Positions 1 through 9,049 of a DNA stretch of 64,000 nucleotides are shown here, one piece after another (position 1 is the stretch's first letter; each line of letters opens with the position of its first letter). Origin of the DNA: Deltaproteobacteria bacterium HGW-Deltaproteobacteria-6 (GTDB taxonomy: Bacteria > Desulfobacterota > Syntrophia > Syntrophales > Smithellaceae); the NCBI GenBank assembly GCA_002840435.1, contig PHAT01000008.1, positions 1-64,000 on the forward strand, in the 5' to 3' direction. The notes under the pieces were generated by a model that was given only the letters and a program-made list of their open reading frames with translations, was not told where the DNA came from and did no database searches. The position numbers and the translations under genes are program-made.

Positions 1-3000
1 CATTAATCTGAGTCCAGCTGCCCATATCCCACTGCCAGAGGCTGGATCCCAAGACTGCATAAAGCAGCTGATCAACATTCAATACTATCGGACGCATCAT
101 GTCGTTTTCTTCATGGCTTAAAATATGACAGTGCCATGTATACTCATGACCGAAGTTGACCATCTGGTTGGTTTGAGGCGTGGCCCATTGATCTCCGGTT
201 GCCGGATCCATTGACGAGAAGCCTTCCGTCGAACCCAGCGGCATCGCCGGATGCAGCGGCCTGATACTATTGGGAAGCGTAAAAGGAACCTGGGGTTGAA
301 CCGGTCTCAAAGCGACAATCGTATCTTCGAGAGGATTCATCCGGACCGTGTCTTTCCAGCCCAGTTCATTGTCATCAGGCAGGCGAATGAAGCCGTCCCA
401 GCCGACACGGTTCAGCACCTGCACGTCGAAGAGATGGAAGTGAATGGGGTGCGTGTCCACGCCGTTATGCGTAATCCTCCAAATTTGAATCTCACCCGGT
501 TTTACTTTTTCCGTTGCGGGATCGACAAAATTCTGGAGTATGAAGTTGGCGATCGCGGCATTGGTGAATGGCAATTCCAATCCCAGTTTGGCGCTCATGC
601 GTCCGTAATCGTCAAAAGTGGCGCCCATTTCATCATGAATGGCTTTCGCTTTCATGACAAAGTTGCTCATAACCGTCCCATCCACCTTCTGGAAGCTTAT
701 CGAACCATCGGAAATCCGCGATAAACCCCAATTGGGCCACGTTGCCGGGAATGTTGTTGCATAGGTCGTGTTATAAGCCGTCTGACCCACGATGATTGGA
801 TCTTGAGACTTCTGGAAAATACCGGTCGATCCGGCAAATGCCGTTTCCAGAGCAGACAAGGTACCGGCGTTGTAACCGTCGGGAACCACCGTCGTCGGAG
901 TTCCCGATACGACAATCTGCATCACCGTTCGGATATTGGGGCCAACACCGGGCGGAATGGGCTTGTAACCGCCGATATCTCTGCGGTCGGGCGCGCCGGT
1001 GTAGTAATCATAGTGAGGATCCAGCGCCGGAAATGCCGTCGGAGCATCATTGTAAAGAATGAGCGTCCGGCCGGCAAAACTGGTCAGGTCAACAATAACA
1101 TCGGCTCTTTCCGCGGGACCCAGAATCAGCGTTCCACCGCCGTCTCTCTGCGGGAGGACGTTGCCGACATTAAACATTGTCGGATCGAGATTCCACTGTA
1201 CAGGTTGATTATTCAGCACGGTGGGCTTTGGCAAAAACCCGCCTTCGGTGCCGATTTGCAGGAATGCAGGTCCGCGCATTGCCGGATCGGGAACGCCGCC
1301 TTCCCGGCCGTCTTTAGGCCAGGTATCCGGAAAGCCGGGAGACTGAGCAGCCGGAACCATGCCGACTTCTGTCGGGGCCGCGGTGTAAACAACTGCAGTT
1401 GCCGTCGCCTGTACGCCTGATGCGGGGGGAGCGATGGTTATGTTAGCCGTTGTATACCCGCTGCCGACTGTGGTTATCGTGATATCGTTTACCGCTCCAC
1501 CCAAAATTGTGGCCACTGCCGTAGCGCCCGTACCGTCGCCGGTAATGGTCACTGCGGGAGCCGAAGTATAGCCGCTGCCGCCGGAAAGACCGGAAAATCC
1601 GGAAACGATCCCCGTCGTCGCTCGGTAAAGCTGCAGGTTCAGGAACCGGTCATGAGAGGCATTCAAAATACGGAAACGGTACTGACCCGGTGCCAGGGTA
1701 ATGGTTGGATAAGCTGTCCCGTTAACCAGCATGGTATCCAGGAAAGCTTCCGCGCCCCAGGACGGGTTAGGTGTTCCGGGCATTTGCGGAGGCTGCGTGG
1801 TACCGTTGGCATACGGATTGGTTACCGGCCCATTGGTGATACACCAGGGCGGTGTGGCATCGGGCGTCGATCCGCAAGTCGGGGTTGACGGGAAAAACCA
1901 CGGACCATAGTGCCAGCGTCCCATGTCATTAACACCGCTCAGGTTCGGATTGAAAGGGTTCTGGGCAGGCATGTAAACATGCGGCCACCAGAGGTCGCCT
2001 GTTGTGGCTGTTCCGGTCGGCTGCCCCGGTACGGAGCCCCATGCCCAGGTCGGATCGGTTGCCATCGTATAGACGGTTGCGTCGCCGCCCAGCGAGGCAT
2101 TGACAAAGGTTTTATCCTGAATGACCAGAGGGATTCCATAACGATATGCACATTCAGCTGCACCGCCGCCGGGGCAGATATTGGGAAGGAGCCCCGCCGT
2201 GATGGCCGCTTCTTCCGTCGGATCCGTAATCAGATAACCGGCGGCTTCTCCGGCATAGACATTGAGGCGCGTAATGCCCCAGGCATGGTCATGATAAAAC
2301 ATCAGCCGCGAGCTTTGCTGGTTGGTATAATAATACGTCAGTTTTCCCGCGCCCGGATTGTTGGTGGCATTGGCTACCTGGCAAGTCGTCTGGAGTTTGC
2401 AGGCATCAATCGTCGCGCCTGTTGTTGCGTCAAACCACATATCGGGCACATAGCCCACGCTGACACCCTTGGGGTATGTTGTAGCCGCGCCTACCGGAGC
2501 CGTCCACTGGTGAGCGGTTCCGTCGCTGATCCAAGGCGTTCTACCGCCATGAAGATGGAGAGAACCGCGCTTCTGGGAAAAATTACCGGAAAGGGGCACT
2601 TCCAGAAGAGCCTTGGTGTCCGGGTTATAATTGACGTTGAATGCCCCTGACCCCATAATGGTGGTATCGACAGGGAGAAAGAGGTCACCGGCAGGCAGAC
2701 TGTTGGTGAACTTGATACGCACCGGCCGGCCATTCGTTCCACCGCCGGGCAATGGCGCATCCGGCGCATAGTTGGGATCATACTTCTTGGCAATGATGAT
2801 CGGACCGAGATAATGGGGTGTCAGCAAGCCTGCACCGCCATTTGTCTGCCGATAACCCTGCAGTTTCGTGCCACCGGCCGTGGCAAGCGTTTTGTCAAGG
2901 TTGTTCACGGCATCAAAGGCCGTATGCATCCGTTCACGGTACTGAACAAGTTCGATTTCATAGTAATCGGATCCGGCATAGGTATCCCTATCGGGGACGG

Positions 3001-3241
3001 CAATGGGAATGCATTGTCCGATTGTATTCGCTCCGGGGGTTGCCCCGCAAATTCCCGGCAGGCCGTCGACAAATTTTGCCAGCGGCGGACTATTCGCCCA
3101 GTTGGGGGTCGTAAAATAATCCGGAATATAATACCCGTTAGCCCCCGTATTGAGCGCCTGAGCATCACGTACGCCAATTCCCCATGGAATTACGGCCATG
3201 ATCATCAGGATCATCAAAATGTTAAAATCTCTCTTACACAT
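1..3241 (-). CDS. Giant multicopper oxidase, exported (3' end outside window)
   Basis: The minus-strand frame is open from an ATG at 3241 to the left edge, so at least 1080 residues are present and the C-terminus is missing. The start follows an AAAGGAG ribosome site. A hydrophobic N-terminus (residues about 6-20) suggests export. All four copper signatures are visible: HLHGG near residue 228, HDHA near 317, HPIHFHL near 934 and HCHILSHEE followed by DMM near 1035, so type 1 and type 2/3 centres should form. Such enzymes oxidise metal ions or phenols with oxygen. A glycine-rich segment at about residues 545-600 carries two GSGYT motifs and looks like a beta-repeat insertion in the second cupredoxin region. 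After the last copper site a repeat-like stretch (LYAVLGSSLWQWD, then GSWTQIN) begins and leaves the window. The protein is about twice the length of CotA-type oxidases; the substrate (Mn, Fe or Cu) cannot be told. Confidence 0.93.
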   Translation of the reverse strand, partial: MCKRDFNILMILMIMAVIPWGIGVRDAQALNTGANGYYIPDYFTTPNWANSPPLAKFVDGLPGICGATPGANTIGQCIPIAVPDRDTYAGSDYYEIELVQYRERMHTAFDAVNNLDKTLATAGGTKLQGYRQTNGGAGLLTPHYLGPIIIAKKYDPNYAPDAPLPGGGTNGRPVRIKFTNSLPAGDLFLPVDTTIMGSGAFNVNYNPDTKALLEVPLSGNFSQKRGSLHLHGGRTPWISDGTAHQWTAPVGAATTYPKGVSVGYVPDMWFDATTGATIDACKLQTTCQVANATNNPGAGKLTYYYTNQQSSRLMFYHDHAWGITRLNVYAGEAAGYLITDPTEEAAITAGLLPNICPGGGAAECAYRYGIPLVIQDKTFVNASLGGDATVYTMATDPTWAWGSVPGQPTGTATTGDLWWPHVYMPAQNPFNPNLSGVNDMGRWHYGPWFFPSTPTCGSTPDATPPWCITNGPVTNPYANGTTQPPQMPGTPNPSWGAEAFLDTMLVNGTAYPTITLAPGQYRFRILNASHDRFLNLQLYRATTGIVSGFSGLSGGSGYTSAPAVTITGDGTGATAVATILGGAVNDITITTVGSGYTTANITIAPPASGVQATATAVVYTAAPTEVGMVPAAQSPGFPDTWPKDGREGGVPDPAMRGPAFLQIGTEGGFLPKPTVLNNQPVQWNLDPTMFNVGNVLPQRDGGGTLILGPAERADVIVDLTSFAGRTLILYNDAPTAFPALDPHYDYYTGAPDRRDIGGYKPIPPGVGPNIRTVMQIVVSGTPTTVVPDGYNAGTLSALETAFAGSTGIFQKSQDPIIVGQTAYNTTYATTFPATWPNWGLSRISDGSISFQKVDGTVMSNFVMKAKAIHDEMGATFDDYGRMSAKLGLELPFTNAAIANFILQNFVDPATEKVKPGEIQIWRITHNGVDTHPIHFHLFDVQVLNRVGWDGFIRLPDDNELGWKDTVRMNPLEDTIVALRPVQPQVPFTLPNSIRPLHPAMPLGSTEGFSSMDPATGDQWATPQTNQMVNFGHEYTWHCHILSHEENDMMRPIVLNVDQLLYAVLGSSLWQWDMGSWTQIN

Positions 3242-3303
3242 TGTTTTCTCCTTTCTTCCTGAACAATGAATGCTTTACCTGTTTGTTTTCACACACCCCC
3301 ACC

Positions 3304-3314
3304 GGGGATTCCCC
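3304..3314. promoter_or_regulatory. GGGGA-T-TCCCC palindrome upstream of the multicopper oxidase
   Basis: A perfect 11-base palindrome lies 63 bases upstream of the multicopper oxidase start. It matches the core of the larger element at 3371-3410, so the promoter region has two related sites about 73 bases apart, near seven helical turns. A role as an operator is inferred. Confidence 0.4.
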
Positions 3315-3370
3315 TCATAAAAAACTCTAATCCATCATGATGATAAAATACTTGATTCCAATATCTTCAA

Positions 3371-3410
3371 CAATCAGGGATTCCCCTATTCACGGCATCG
3401 ATATTTCTTA
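3371..3410 (-). promoter_or_regulatory. Shared 40-base regulatory element, copy 1 (upstream of multicopper oxidase)
   Basis: This copy begins 130 bases upstream of the multicopper oxidase start and matches the copy at 4632-4671 at 31 of 40 positions without a gap by my count. The core is AGGGA-T-TCCCC and a conserved ATTTCTTA lies at the other end (plus-strand reading). A third, weaker copy precedes the ParB-like gene. The equal length, strand and distance to the gene start suggest a transcription-factor site; the factor is unknown. Confidence 0.5.
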
Positions 3411-3458
3411 AAGACAAACTTCCAAAAGGCTTTCAGACGTTTTGTACTTTGCCGATAT

Positions 3459-3489
3459 TAAAAAAAAAAGAGCTGCCCAAAGCAGCCCC
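3459..3489 (-). terminator. Rho-independent terminator at the end of the EPS locus
   Basis: Read on the minus strand, a GCTGC / GCAGC stem with a short TTTGG loop and flanking GG/CC pairs runs directly into a stretch of ten T residues. It lies about 80 bases past the stop of the gene at 3571-4080 and would separate that transcript from the multicopper oxidase. Confidence 0.8.
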
Positions 3490-3570
3490 ACCATCATTGC
3501 ATCAAACGTCGCTAAACGCGTCCGGAAGTCTTCGCCAATCTTTACCGGCTTCACGCCGCTTATCGTTTTC

Positions 3571-4080
3571 TTAAAACAGCAGAAGACTCCGGCCGCCGAA
3601 CGTTTCGTGCAGTCCGACTTTCCATATTTCATTTTCCCTGAATAATTGAAGGACTGCCGGATGAGGGGACTTTTTAAAATGGATGTTGATTTCGGCTTTA
3701 TCACGCCCGATCATTCCGATGGTCCATTTGCTGTGTTCCAGCACCAGCCGTGGATCGAAAAACGACAGATATCCATCCCAATAAGCTTTGGATATGGCTC
3801 CCCCCTGCCGGAAATCATCTTCGATTGTTTCCCTCGGGGTAGGGCTTCCGGATTTCTTCAGTTCCCGGTATGTGGAATCAATGGTCTTATCTTTGGTCTT
3901 TTCCGTAATCTTCGTCCAGACTTTTGGATATTGTTTCTCCTTCATTGCCTGAAACAGGGATTCCGATACGGACAACACGTTATTGATTTCCATGTCCGAA
4001 GGCTGGCCGGCATACAATACGGAGGGTGACAAACAGGCCAGAACGATAAATAAAGCTGCGATGACCCTGTAATGTATCAA
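3571..4080 (-). CDS. Small exported protein of unknown function
   Basis: This 169-residue protein starts at a TTG codon. That start gives a clear signal peptide (hydrophobic residues 6-20, ending near LYAG). The mature part is short and mixed alpha/beta, beginning with a helix-rich segment around residues 30-75 and ending in strands, which recalls NTF2-like or DUF4878-like secreted domains; I could not assign a family. It is the last gene before the terminator at 3459-3489 and follows the Ala/Gly-rich gene by 52 bases, so the two are probably cotranscribed. An accessory surface or EPS role is inferred from position only. Confidence 0.7.
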   Translation of the reverse strand: MIHYRVIAALFIVLACLSPSVLYAGQPSDMEINNVLSVSESLFQAMKEKQYPKVWTKITEKTKDKTIDSTYRELKKSGSPTPRETIEDDFRQGGAISKAYWDGYLSFFDPRLVLEHSKWTIGMIGRDKAEINIHFKKSPHPAVLQLFRENEIWKVGLHETFGGRSLLLF

Positions 4081-4132
4081 GGTTCAATACTCATAGAATC
4101 AGCATCATCTTTTCAGAAGAAGTGAAAAGATT

Positions 4133-4516
4133 CTAATGTTGCACAGGTGTTCCTGACGTAGATGAAGAACCGGAACCCGCTGCCACCGCAACTGCTGCTG
4201 CCGCTGCTGCTGCAACGGCTGCACCAATTGCCAGCGTTCCTGCTCCGATTCCGGCAATACCCGCTGCTCCTGCTGCTGCCCCTGCCGCACCTGCCCCTGC
4301 CGCACCGGCTCCTGCTGCACCAGCGCCTGCTGCACCAGCGCCTGTGCCGGCTCCTGCACCTGCACCTGCTCCTGCACCTGCTCCTGCGCCCTGCGCTGCC
4401 CCGGCGCCTGCACCTGCTGCTGCGGGCTGACTATAACTCGCCTGCGGAATCCATGTCACAAAAAAAAGAAACACAATCAAGATAACCAAACGTTTCTTGC
4501 ATTTTATTTTTTCCAT
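4133..4516 (-). CDS. Ala/Gly-rich secreted protein, YjbE-like
   Basis: The start at 4516 is chosen because GGAGGGAG lies just upstream; an ATG at 4537 would add seven residues and lacks such a site. The 127-residue product has a basic N-terminus and a hydrophobic signal segment (about residues 9-28). An almost pure Ala/Gly tract follows, a hydrophobic alanine run lies near 95-112, and the tail is Ser/Thr-rich and ends GTPVQH. Low-complexity exported proteins of this kind accompany YjbH-type EPS loci; Escherichia coli YjbE in yjbEFGH is the nearest named example. It likely sits at the cell surface or in the matrix. It has its own upstream region with the shared element at 4632-4671, so it may be expressed separately from the export genes. 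The codon bias makes long spurious Leu- and Gln-rich frames overlap it. Confidence 0.75.
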   Translation of the reverse strand: MEKIKCKKRLVILIVFLFFVTWIPQASYSQPAAAGAGAGAAQGAGAGAGAGAGAGAGTGAGAAGAGAAGAGAAGAGAAGAAAGAAGIAGIGAGTLAIGAAVAAAAAAAVAVAAGSGSSSTSGTPVQH

Positions 4517-4631
4517 CACTCCCTCCTTCTCGGACAATTAATCACCTGATTCATCTGTTTCCCGTTGAATCGGCCGGACTGGGTTTGCTGCCGATCTTCG
4601 GATACAAAATATAGATAACGGATGAGATGTT

Positions 4632-4671
4632 CAATCAGGGATGTCCTTATTTAGGGTTCCGAAATTTCTTA
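4632..4671 (-). promoter_or_regulatory. Shared 40-base regulatory element, copy 2 (upstream of Ala/Gly-rich gene)
   Basis: It lies 116 bases upstream of the start at 4516, almost the same distance as copy 1 from its gene. Identity to copy 1 is 31 of 40, including an unbroken 11-base block at one end and ATTTCTTA at the other. Its palindrome is degenerate (AGGGATGTCCTTA). Confidence 0.5.
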
Positions 4672-4754
4672 CGATGTGTTCCGAAAAGGTTTAGTGCACA
4701 AGCTGTCAGGTTTTTTCAAATCAGGGAAAAACTGAGCATTGGATTTATTCTTGT

Positions 4755-7700
4755 CTAAAATAATTTTAGAACTACTGCGGTCACAACAGCCGTATTCATA
4801 AGAATCTGGGTGAAGTCGCGAAGCTCACGAAGCCAGGCTATCCGCTCGAACTGTTCCGGCACAATGATCACATCGCCGGGTTCAATATCTTTGACTTTCT
4901 CACCGAACGCGGTGAATTCCCAGCGGGACCGGGTGCCATTCCATTCCAGGAACCCTCTTCCCAGTTTTCGGGCACTGCCGTCCACTTTGATAACGAAGGT
5001 CGATGCTTCATCGGCATAGCGTGAATACCCGCCGGCCATTCCTATGTAATCCTGATAGTTCCATTGATCGCTGTAGATGTAACTGGCTTGGGAAAACACA
5101 GCGCCCATGACGGTAACGACATTGTTTCTCTGAGGAATGTGCAGTCTGTCGCCGTCCTCCAGTTCGATATCATACTCGCTTCCTTTCAGCAGGCGAACAT
5201 TCGCCAGTTGAATGGTCATTCTTCCCTGGGCTTTCAGGGCTTTCAGGGCTTCGATAAACTTCTGTTTCTGCGCCATCTCTACTTCTTTGGCTTTAATTTC
5301 CTCCGCGGACAAAGCTTTGGACACCGCCTGTGATCCGGAAACCAGCAGTTCTCTTTCCATTCTCTTGGCGATATCTTCAAGGTTCTGCTGCTGAAGCTCT
5401 TTAACGCTTTGCCGGATAAACATTGATCCCCGCAGATACGCATTGGGGGTATAGCCTCCCGCCCGCTCAATCAGCGATGAAAGTTTTTCTCCTTTGTGCA
5501 CGGCATAACGGCCCGGAAACCTGAATTCTCCGCTAATTGTAACGAATTTCATGGCGCCCCAATCGGGGATTCTCTTCACCAGCAAACGATCATAAGGTTG
5601 TAAAACCACGTTACTTACCGGATCGCCCTCCAGGGCTTTTCTTAAATTGATCACCCGCCTGTCCGTCCTGGCCGTTTTTTGTCCTTTTTCAATAACAATA
5701 GAAGAGATTTCCGCTTCATCTTCGTAGGCCGATTCCAGTATGTTTCCGCCCTTGAATACCAGATCGCGAACGGTCATCCCTTCCGTATACTGGTAACTTC
5801 CGGGCTTGGCAACTTCACCGTCAATCACCGCACTTTTCTTATAGACCTGCTCCCAGATGGAATGGATAACGATGCGGTCTTCGCCCTGCATGACCAGATT
5901 GTGCTCGGGATCTCCTTCCATGGCCCGCGCGATATTGAAATACAGCGTTTGATAAACCCTCCCGGGAGACGTTCGAATAATCTCACCTTTTTCCAGATAC
6001 GAGTCGTTGGTCAGTCCGCCGGCGCTTAAGATGACATCCTTGACGCGCATATTACCCACCAGGCCGAAACTGCAGGTGATTCTCAGCCTGTTTTCCATGC
6101 TCTGCAGACGGTCAACCAGATCCGGCCGTCCCATTCGGGCCAGTTCGCCTTTTAAAATCCGTACGCTTTCGGCAGGCGTGCGGCCATTGTTCTGAGTCTC
6201 TTCACCGATAGCTTTTGCAGCATTGGCAAGATTATAAAGCCCTTGTTTTCGCAGATCATCCTCCATGCTTTTCAAGTCCTGAAGGACCAGCTCGGCATCG
6301 ACCTTTTTCTGATCCATAATCATATCCTGTGCAACCTGACAATCGCCCCGGATTTCGCCTTCTATCAAAACAGCAGGTTTGTCTTTGAACTGCCATTGAT
6401 TAAAAACATACACCTGATCCTGTGGCTGTAATTCGATATTGCTGGCCGGATCCTTCTGAAGCAGTTTTTTCAGATTGAAAGGGATCAGCTCGCTCGTCAT
6501 TTGCGGTGGTTTGAGTCTTTTCACCAGCGCGTATTCCAGATTGGTTTCCGGCAGTAGTTCACCGGCATCCTTAATGAGATCCGAAAGCCTCATCCCCGCT
6601 TTGATTTCATATTTACCCGGCCGCTTCACATTGCCATGAAGCGTGACCACATTGACGTTCGTATCCACAATGGAAAAAATTTTAATCAGATCGGCATCCT
6701 GAAGTTTCACGGCAGCCGCCTTCTCCAGATTTTTATCATTGATATCTAAAATAACCTGCCGTTCGCTTTTGATAATCCGTTCCACCTGGATCTGCTGGGT
6801 ATAGGCGGCAGGCACAATACCTCCGGCCAGTTCGATGATGCTTTCCAGATCATGGCGGCCGCGGAGTTCATAAATGGCCGGACGTCTGACGTTTCCGGCT
6901 ATGCCCACCATCAGTTCCGTTACCGGAACAAAGACCACATCGCCCGCCATCAGCGTCACGTCTTTCGATTTATCCCCTTTTAATAAAAGGTCATACAGAT
7001 CGAAGGTCGTGATAAGCTGGCCCTTGCGTTTCAGCTGAACATGCCGCATGGAACCGATTTCCGTAGGTCCCCCGGCCAGCAGCAAAGCGTCGGTGATAGT
7101 TGCAAACGAGCCAATGGTATAAGAGCCGGGGCGGCGAACATCGCCCAGTACAAAAACCGGAATCGTCTTTAAGGAGCCCATGGAAATATCGACATTGGTC
7201 CCCACCACCTGTTCCGACTGTTTGATGATTTGTTTGGACATCTCTTCAAAAGTCATTCCGGCCACAAAAAGCGGCCCGATCTGCGGGATGGTTATTTTAC
7301 CGTCGCGGTCCACGGTAAGATCATGCTGGGCATTGATTCGCCCCCAAAGCAGCAGTTTAACTTCATCCCCCGGTCCAATCCTGTATTTCAGAGGAACAGG
7401 CCCGTCTTTTCGGTCGCTCACCACCCGGACGGCCGCCTCGGAAAAAAAATCAAATCCGAACGGCTTGAGATCGATTGCAATATCCTGATATTTGCCCGCG
7501 CTGCGGGAACGTTCGAAAAATGTTTTTTCCCTGGACATCTCTCCACTGATCTTCAGATCAACGCCCGGCGATGTTCTTTTATTCAGGTCCTTCCGGCTGT
7601 CATTCTTTTCTTTCTGTTCTAAAAGCTGCTTCCCTTTGGCCACCTCTTCCGGGGTCAGTTTTTTGAAAGCAGGGTTGGATTTTAAGGCTTCCGCGTTCAA

Positions 7701-7952
7701 CCGTCCGCCTGATTTGACAAGCTCGGTCTGGATCGCTTCTTTCTGCGCCGGCGAAAGCCTCTGATAGGCTTCGGCTTGTTGCGAGCTCATCTGCTGCATA
7801 TTCTGGCCCTGAGCCAACCCGGGTATGGGCTGTATCGTAATATTGGTCATCGGCGTACTACCCTGCGCAAATATTTCCGGTGCAATGACCGTGAACGTCA
7901 TGACTGAAATAAATAGTGTGGTAAGACCGAGACTAATGAGTCCTTTTCTCAT
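4755..7952 (-). CDS. Polysaccharide export outer-membrane protein with many SLBB domains (Wza-like)
   Basis: This 1065-residue protein exports the finished polysaccharide across the outer membrane. A signal peptide covers residues 1-29. A Gln-rich and charged linker follows to about 125. The polysaccharide export domain starts near 185 (YRIGPGDE motif). After it I count about seven or eight SLBB-type repeats of the form 'GxVxxPGxY ... GxxLxDLIxxAGG', the last near residue 970. A hydrophobic tail (about 1047-1065) could form the outer-membrane helix as in Wza. Wza itself is about 380 residues with few SLBB repeats, so this is nearly three times longer. The start overlaps the end of the Wzz gene by four bases (ATGA), implying coupled translation. 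Confidence 0.93.
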   Translation of the reverse strand: MRKGLISLGLTTLFISVMTFTVIAPEIFAQGSTPMTNITIQPIPGLAQGQNMQQMSSQQAEAYQRLSPAQKEAIQTELVKSGGRLNAEALKSNPAFKKLTPEEVAKGKQLLEQKEKNDSRKDLNKRTSPGVDLKISGEMSREKTFFERSRSAGKYQDIAIDLKPFGFDFFSEAAVRVVSDRKDGPVPLKYRIGPGDEVKLLLWGRINAQHDLTVDRDGKITIPQIGPLFVAGMTFEEMSKQIIKQSEQVVGTNVDISMGSLKTIPVFVLGDVRRPGSYTIGSFATITDALLLAGGPTEIGSMRHVQLKRKGQLITTFDLYDLLLKGDKSKDVTLMAGDVVFVPVTELMVGIAGNVRRPAIYELRGRHDLESIIELAGGIVPAAYTQQIQVERIIKSERQVILDINDKNLEKAAAVKLQDADLIKIFSIVDTNVNVVTLHGNVKRPGKYEIKAGMRLSDLIKDAGELLPETNLEYALVKRLKPPQMTSELIPFNLKKLLQKDPASNIELQPQDQVYVFNQWQFKDKPAVLIEGEIRGDCQVAQDMIMDQKKVDAELVLQDLKSMEDDLRKQGLYNLANAAKAIGEETQNNGRTPAESVRILKGELARMGRPDLVDRLQSMENRLRITCSFGLVGNMRVKDVILSAGGLTNDSYLEKGEIIRTSPGRVYQTLYFNIARAMEGDPEHNLVMQGEDRIVIHSIWEQVYKKSAVIDGEVAKPGSYQYTEGMTVRDLVFKGGNILESAYEDEAEISSIVIEKGQKTARTDRRVINLRKALEGDPVSNVVLQPYDRLLVKRIPDWGAMKFVTISGEFRFPGRYAVHKGEKLSSLIERAGGYTPNAYLRGSMFIRQSVKELQQQNLEDIAKRMERELLVSGSQAVSKALSAEEIKAKEVEMAQKQKFIEALKALKAQGRMTIQLANVRLLKGSEYDIELEDGDRLHIPQRNNVVTVMGAVFSQASYIYSDQWNYQDYIGMAGGYSRYADEASTFVIKVDGSARKLGRGFLEWNGTRSRWEFTAFGEKVKDIEPGDVIIVPEQFERIAWLRELRDFTQILMNTAVVTAVVLKLF

Positions 7953-8899
7953 TTTACAACCTCCCCATTATTCTTTTTTAATTTTTCGTAATATTCCAGA
8001 AATAGCGCGATACCGATGCCGCTGAGCAGAGAAATAACAAGCGAAAGTAATGCAATTACGCTTCGTCGCGGTTTGATCTTTTTATCCGGCATCATAGGCG
8101 GATCAATGATTTTGAAAGCAAAGTTTTCCTTAACCTCCGCCATCATCCCGTTCTCGATCTGCTGGGCGATCAAGTTATACGTTTTCTGCTTGATAAACGG
8201 ATCCGTCGTGCTTCCCAACTGCTCTTCGAGGTATTGGCGATTGGTTGCCGCAACACGTTTGACCTCACTACTCATATAATTGGTCAGCGTTACAAGGTAG
8301 TAATCCGCAATCAGAGCCGCAAGCTTCGGGTCATGGAAATCGACGGTAACCGTAATGGTATTGTCTTTAATATTCCGGTTGATTTTAACGTTCTCTTCCA
8401 GCAGCCGTAAGGCATCCCAGATATCGGGAATCTTGATGAATTTAAAAGGTTTCATTCCCAGAACGCTGTATTCCTGCTTCCAGATCCGCCGTTCTTGATC
8501 CCATTGCCCGTAAAACAATAGTGGCATGAGATTGTACTGCTCGATGATCTTCCGTCTGAGAATATTGGAATTAAGCAGGCTTACAATCTCCGAGGCATTC
8601 GCTTGTGAGGATGACGGCACACCCGGAAAGCCTCCCAGTTGCTGGGCCAGTGCCGACAACCCTGCAGTATTAGTTCCGCTATCCCTGCCCGTTACGGGAC
8701 TAATGACCGCTTTGGCCTGGTAGATGTCCGTCATCAAAAAAGACAGGATGATCATCGTAACGACGGCTGCGACCATCATAGAGCCGATCATTTTACGACG
8801 CTTCCAGATGACCTGCCCACAGTGGTAAAAGTCTATCCCATCATGATCCGGCTCGTAATCACAGGAACAGTCCCGCATCTGTTTTGTTTTTTCTGACAT
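7949..8899 (-). CDS. Wzz-type chain-length determinant protein
   Basis: The 316-residue protein has the Wzz layout: a cytoplasmic N-terminus, a first membrane segment near residues 37-56, a long periplasmic region with a coiled-coil-prone part around 190-260, a proline-containing motif near 270-280 and a second membrane segment near 283-305. It sets polymer length in Wzx/Wzy systems and docks on the export protein, whose gene overlaps its 3' end. No tyrosine-kinase domain is fused, and no separate Wzc-type kinase gene occurs in the window. The N-terminal Cys residues (CSCDYE) are unusual. Confidence 0.9.
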   Translation of the reverse strand: MSEKTKQMRDCSCDYEPDHDGIDFYHCGQVIWKRRKMIGSMMVAAVVTMIILSFLMTDIYQAKAVISPVTGRDSGTNTAGLSALAQQLGGFPGVPSSSQANASEIVSLLNSNILRRKIIEQYNLMPLLFYGQWDQERRIWKQEYSVLGMKPFKFIKIPDIWDALRLLEENVKINRNIKDNTITVTVDFHDPKLAALIADYYLVTLTNYMSSEVKRVAATNRQYLEEQLGSTTDPFIKQKTYNLIAQQIENGMMAEVKENFAFKIIDPPMMPDKKIKPRRSVIALLSLVISLLSGIGIALFLEYYEKLKKNNGEVVK

Positions 8900-9049
8900 G
8901 ATTTATTCTCCAAGATTGATGATTGTTAATACCGATAATAACCGGGCAAACGGATAATCTAATAACCTGATAACCTGAAGGTACTTAAGGTCACTGTAAT
9001 TACTCCGGTCGCAAAGGTTACGCCAAGTCATTCAAACAGTGCAAAGGAT

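Noticed and set aside
1910-2650. A 246-codon plus-strand frame opposite the multicopper oxidase
   Set aside because: It is a mirror of the oxidase gene on the other strand, has no ribosome site, and its protein shows no fold-like pattern.
4105-4485. Gln-rich and Leu-rich frames overlapping the Ala/Gly-rich gene
   Set aside because: They are the other readings of the repetitive GC-rich codons; only the minus frame ending at 4133 has a ribosome site and signal peptide.
8965-8985. Short tandem repeat of ATAACCTG
   Set aside because: Only two copies, no sign of a functional array and no match elsewhere in the window.
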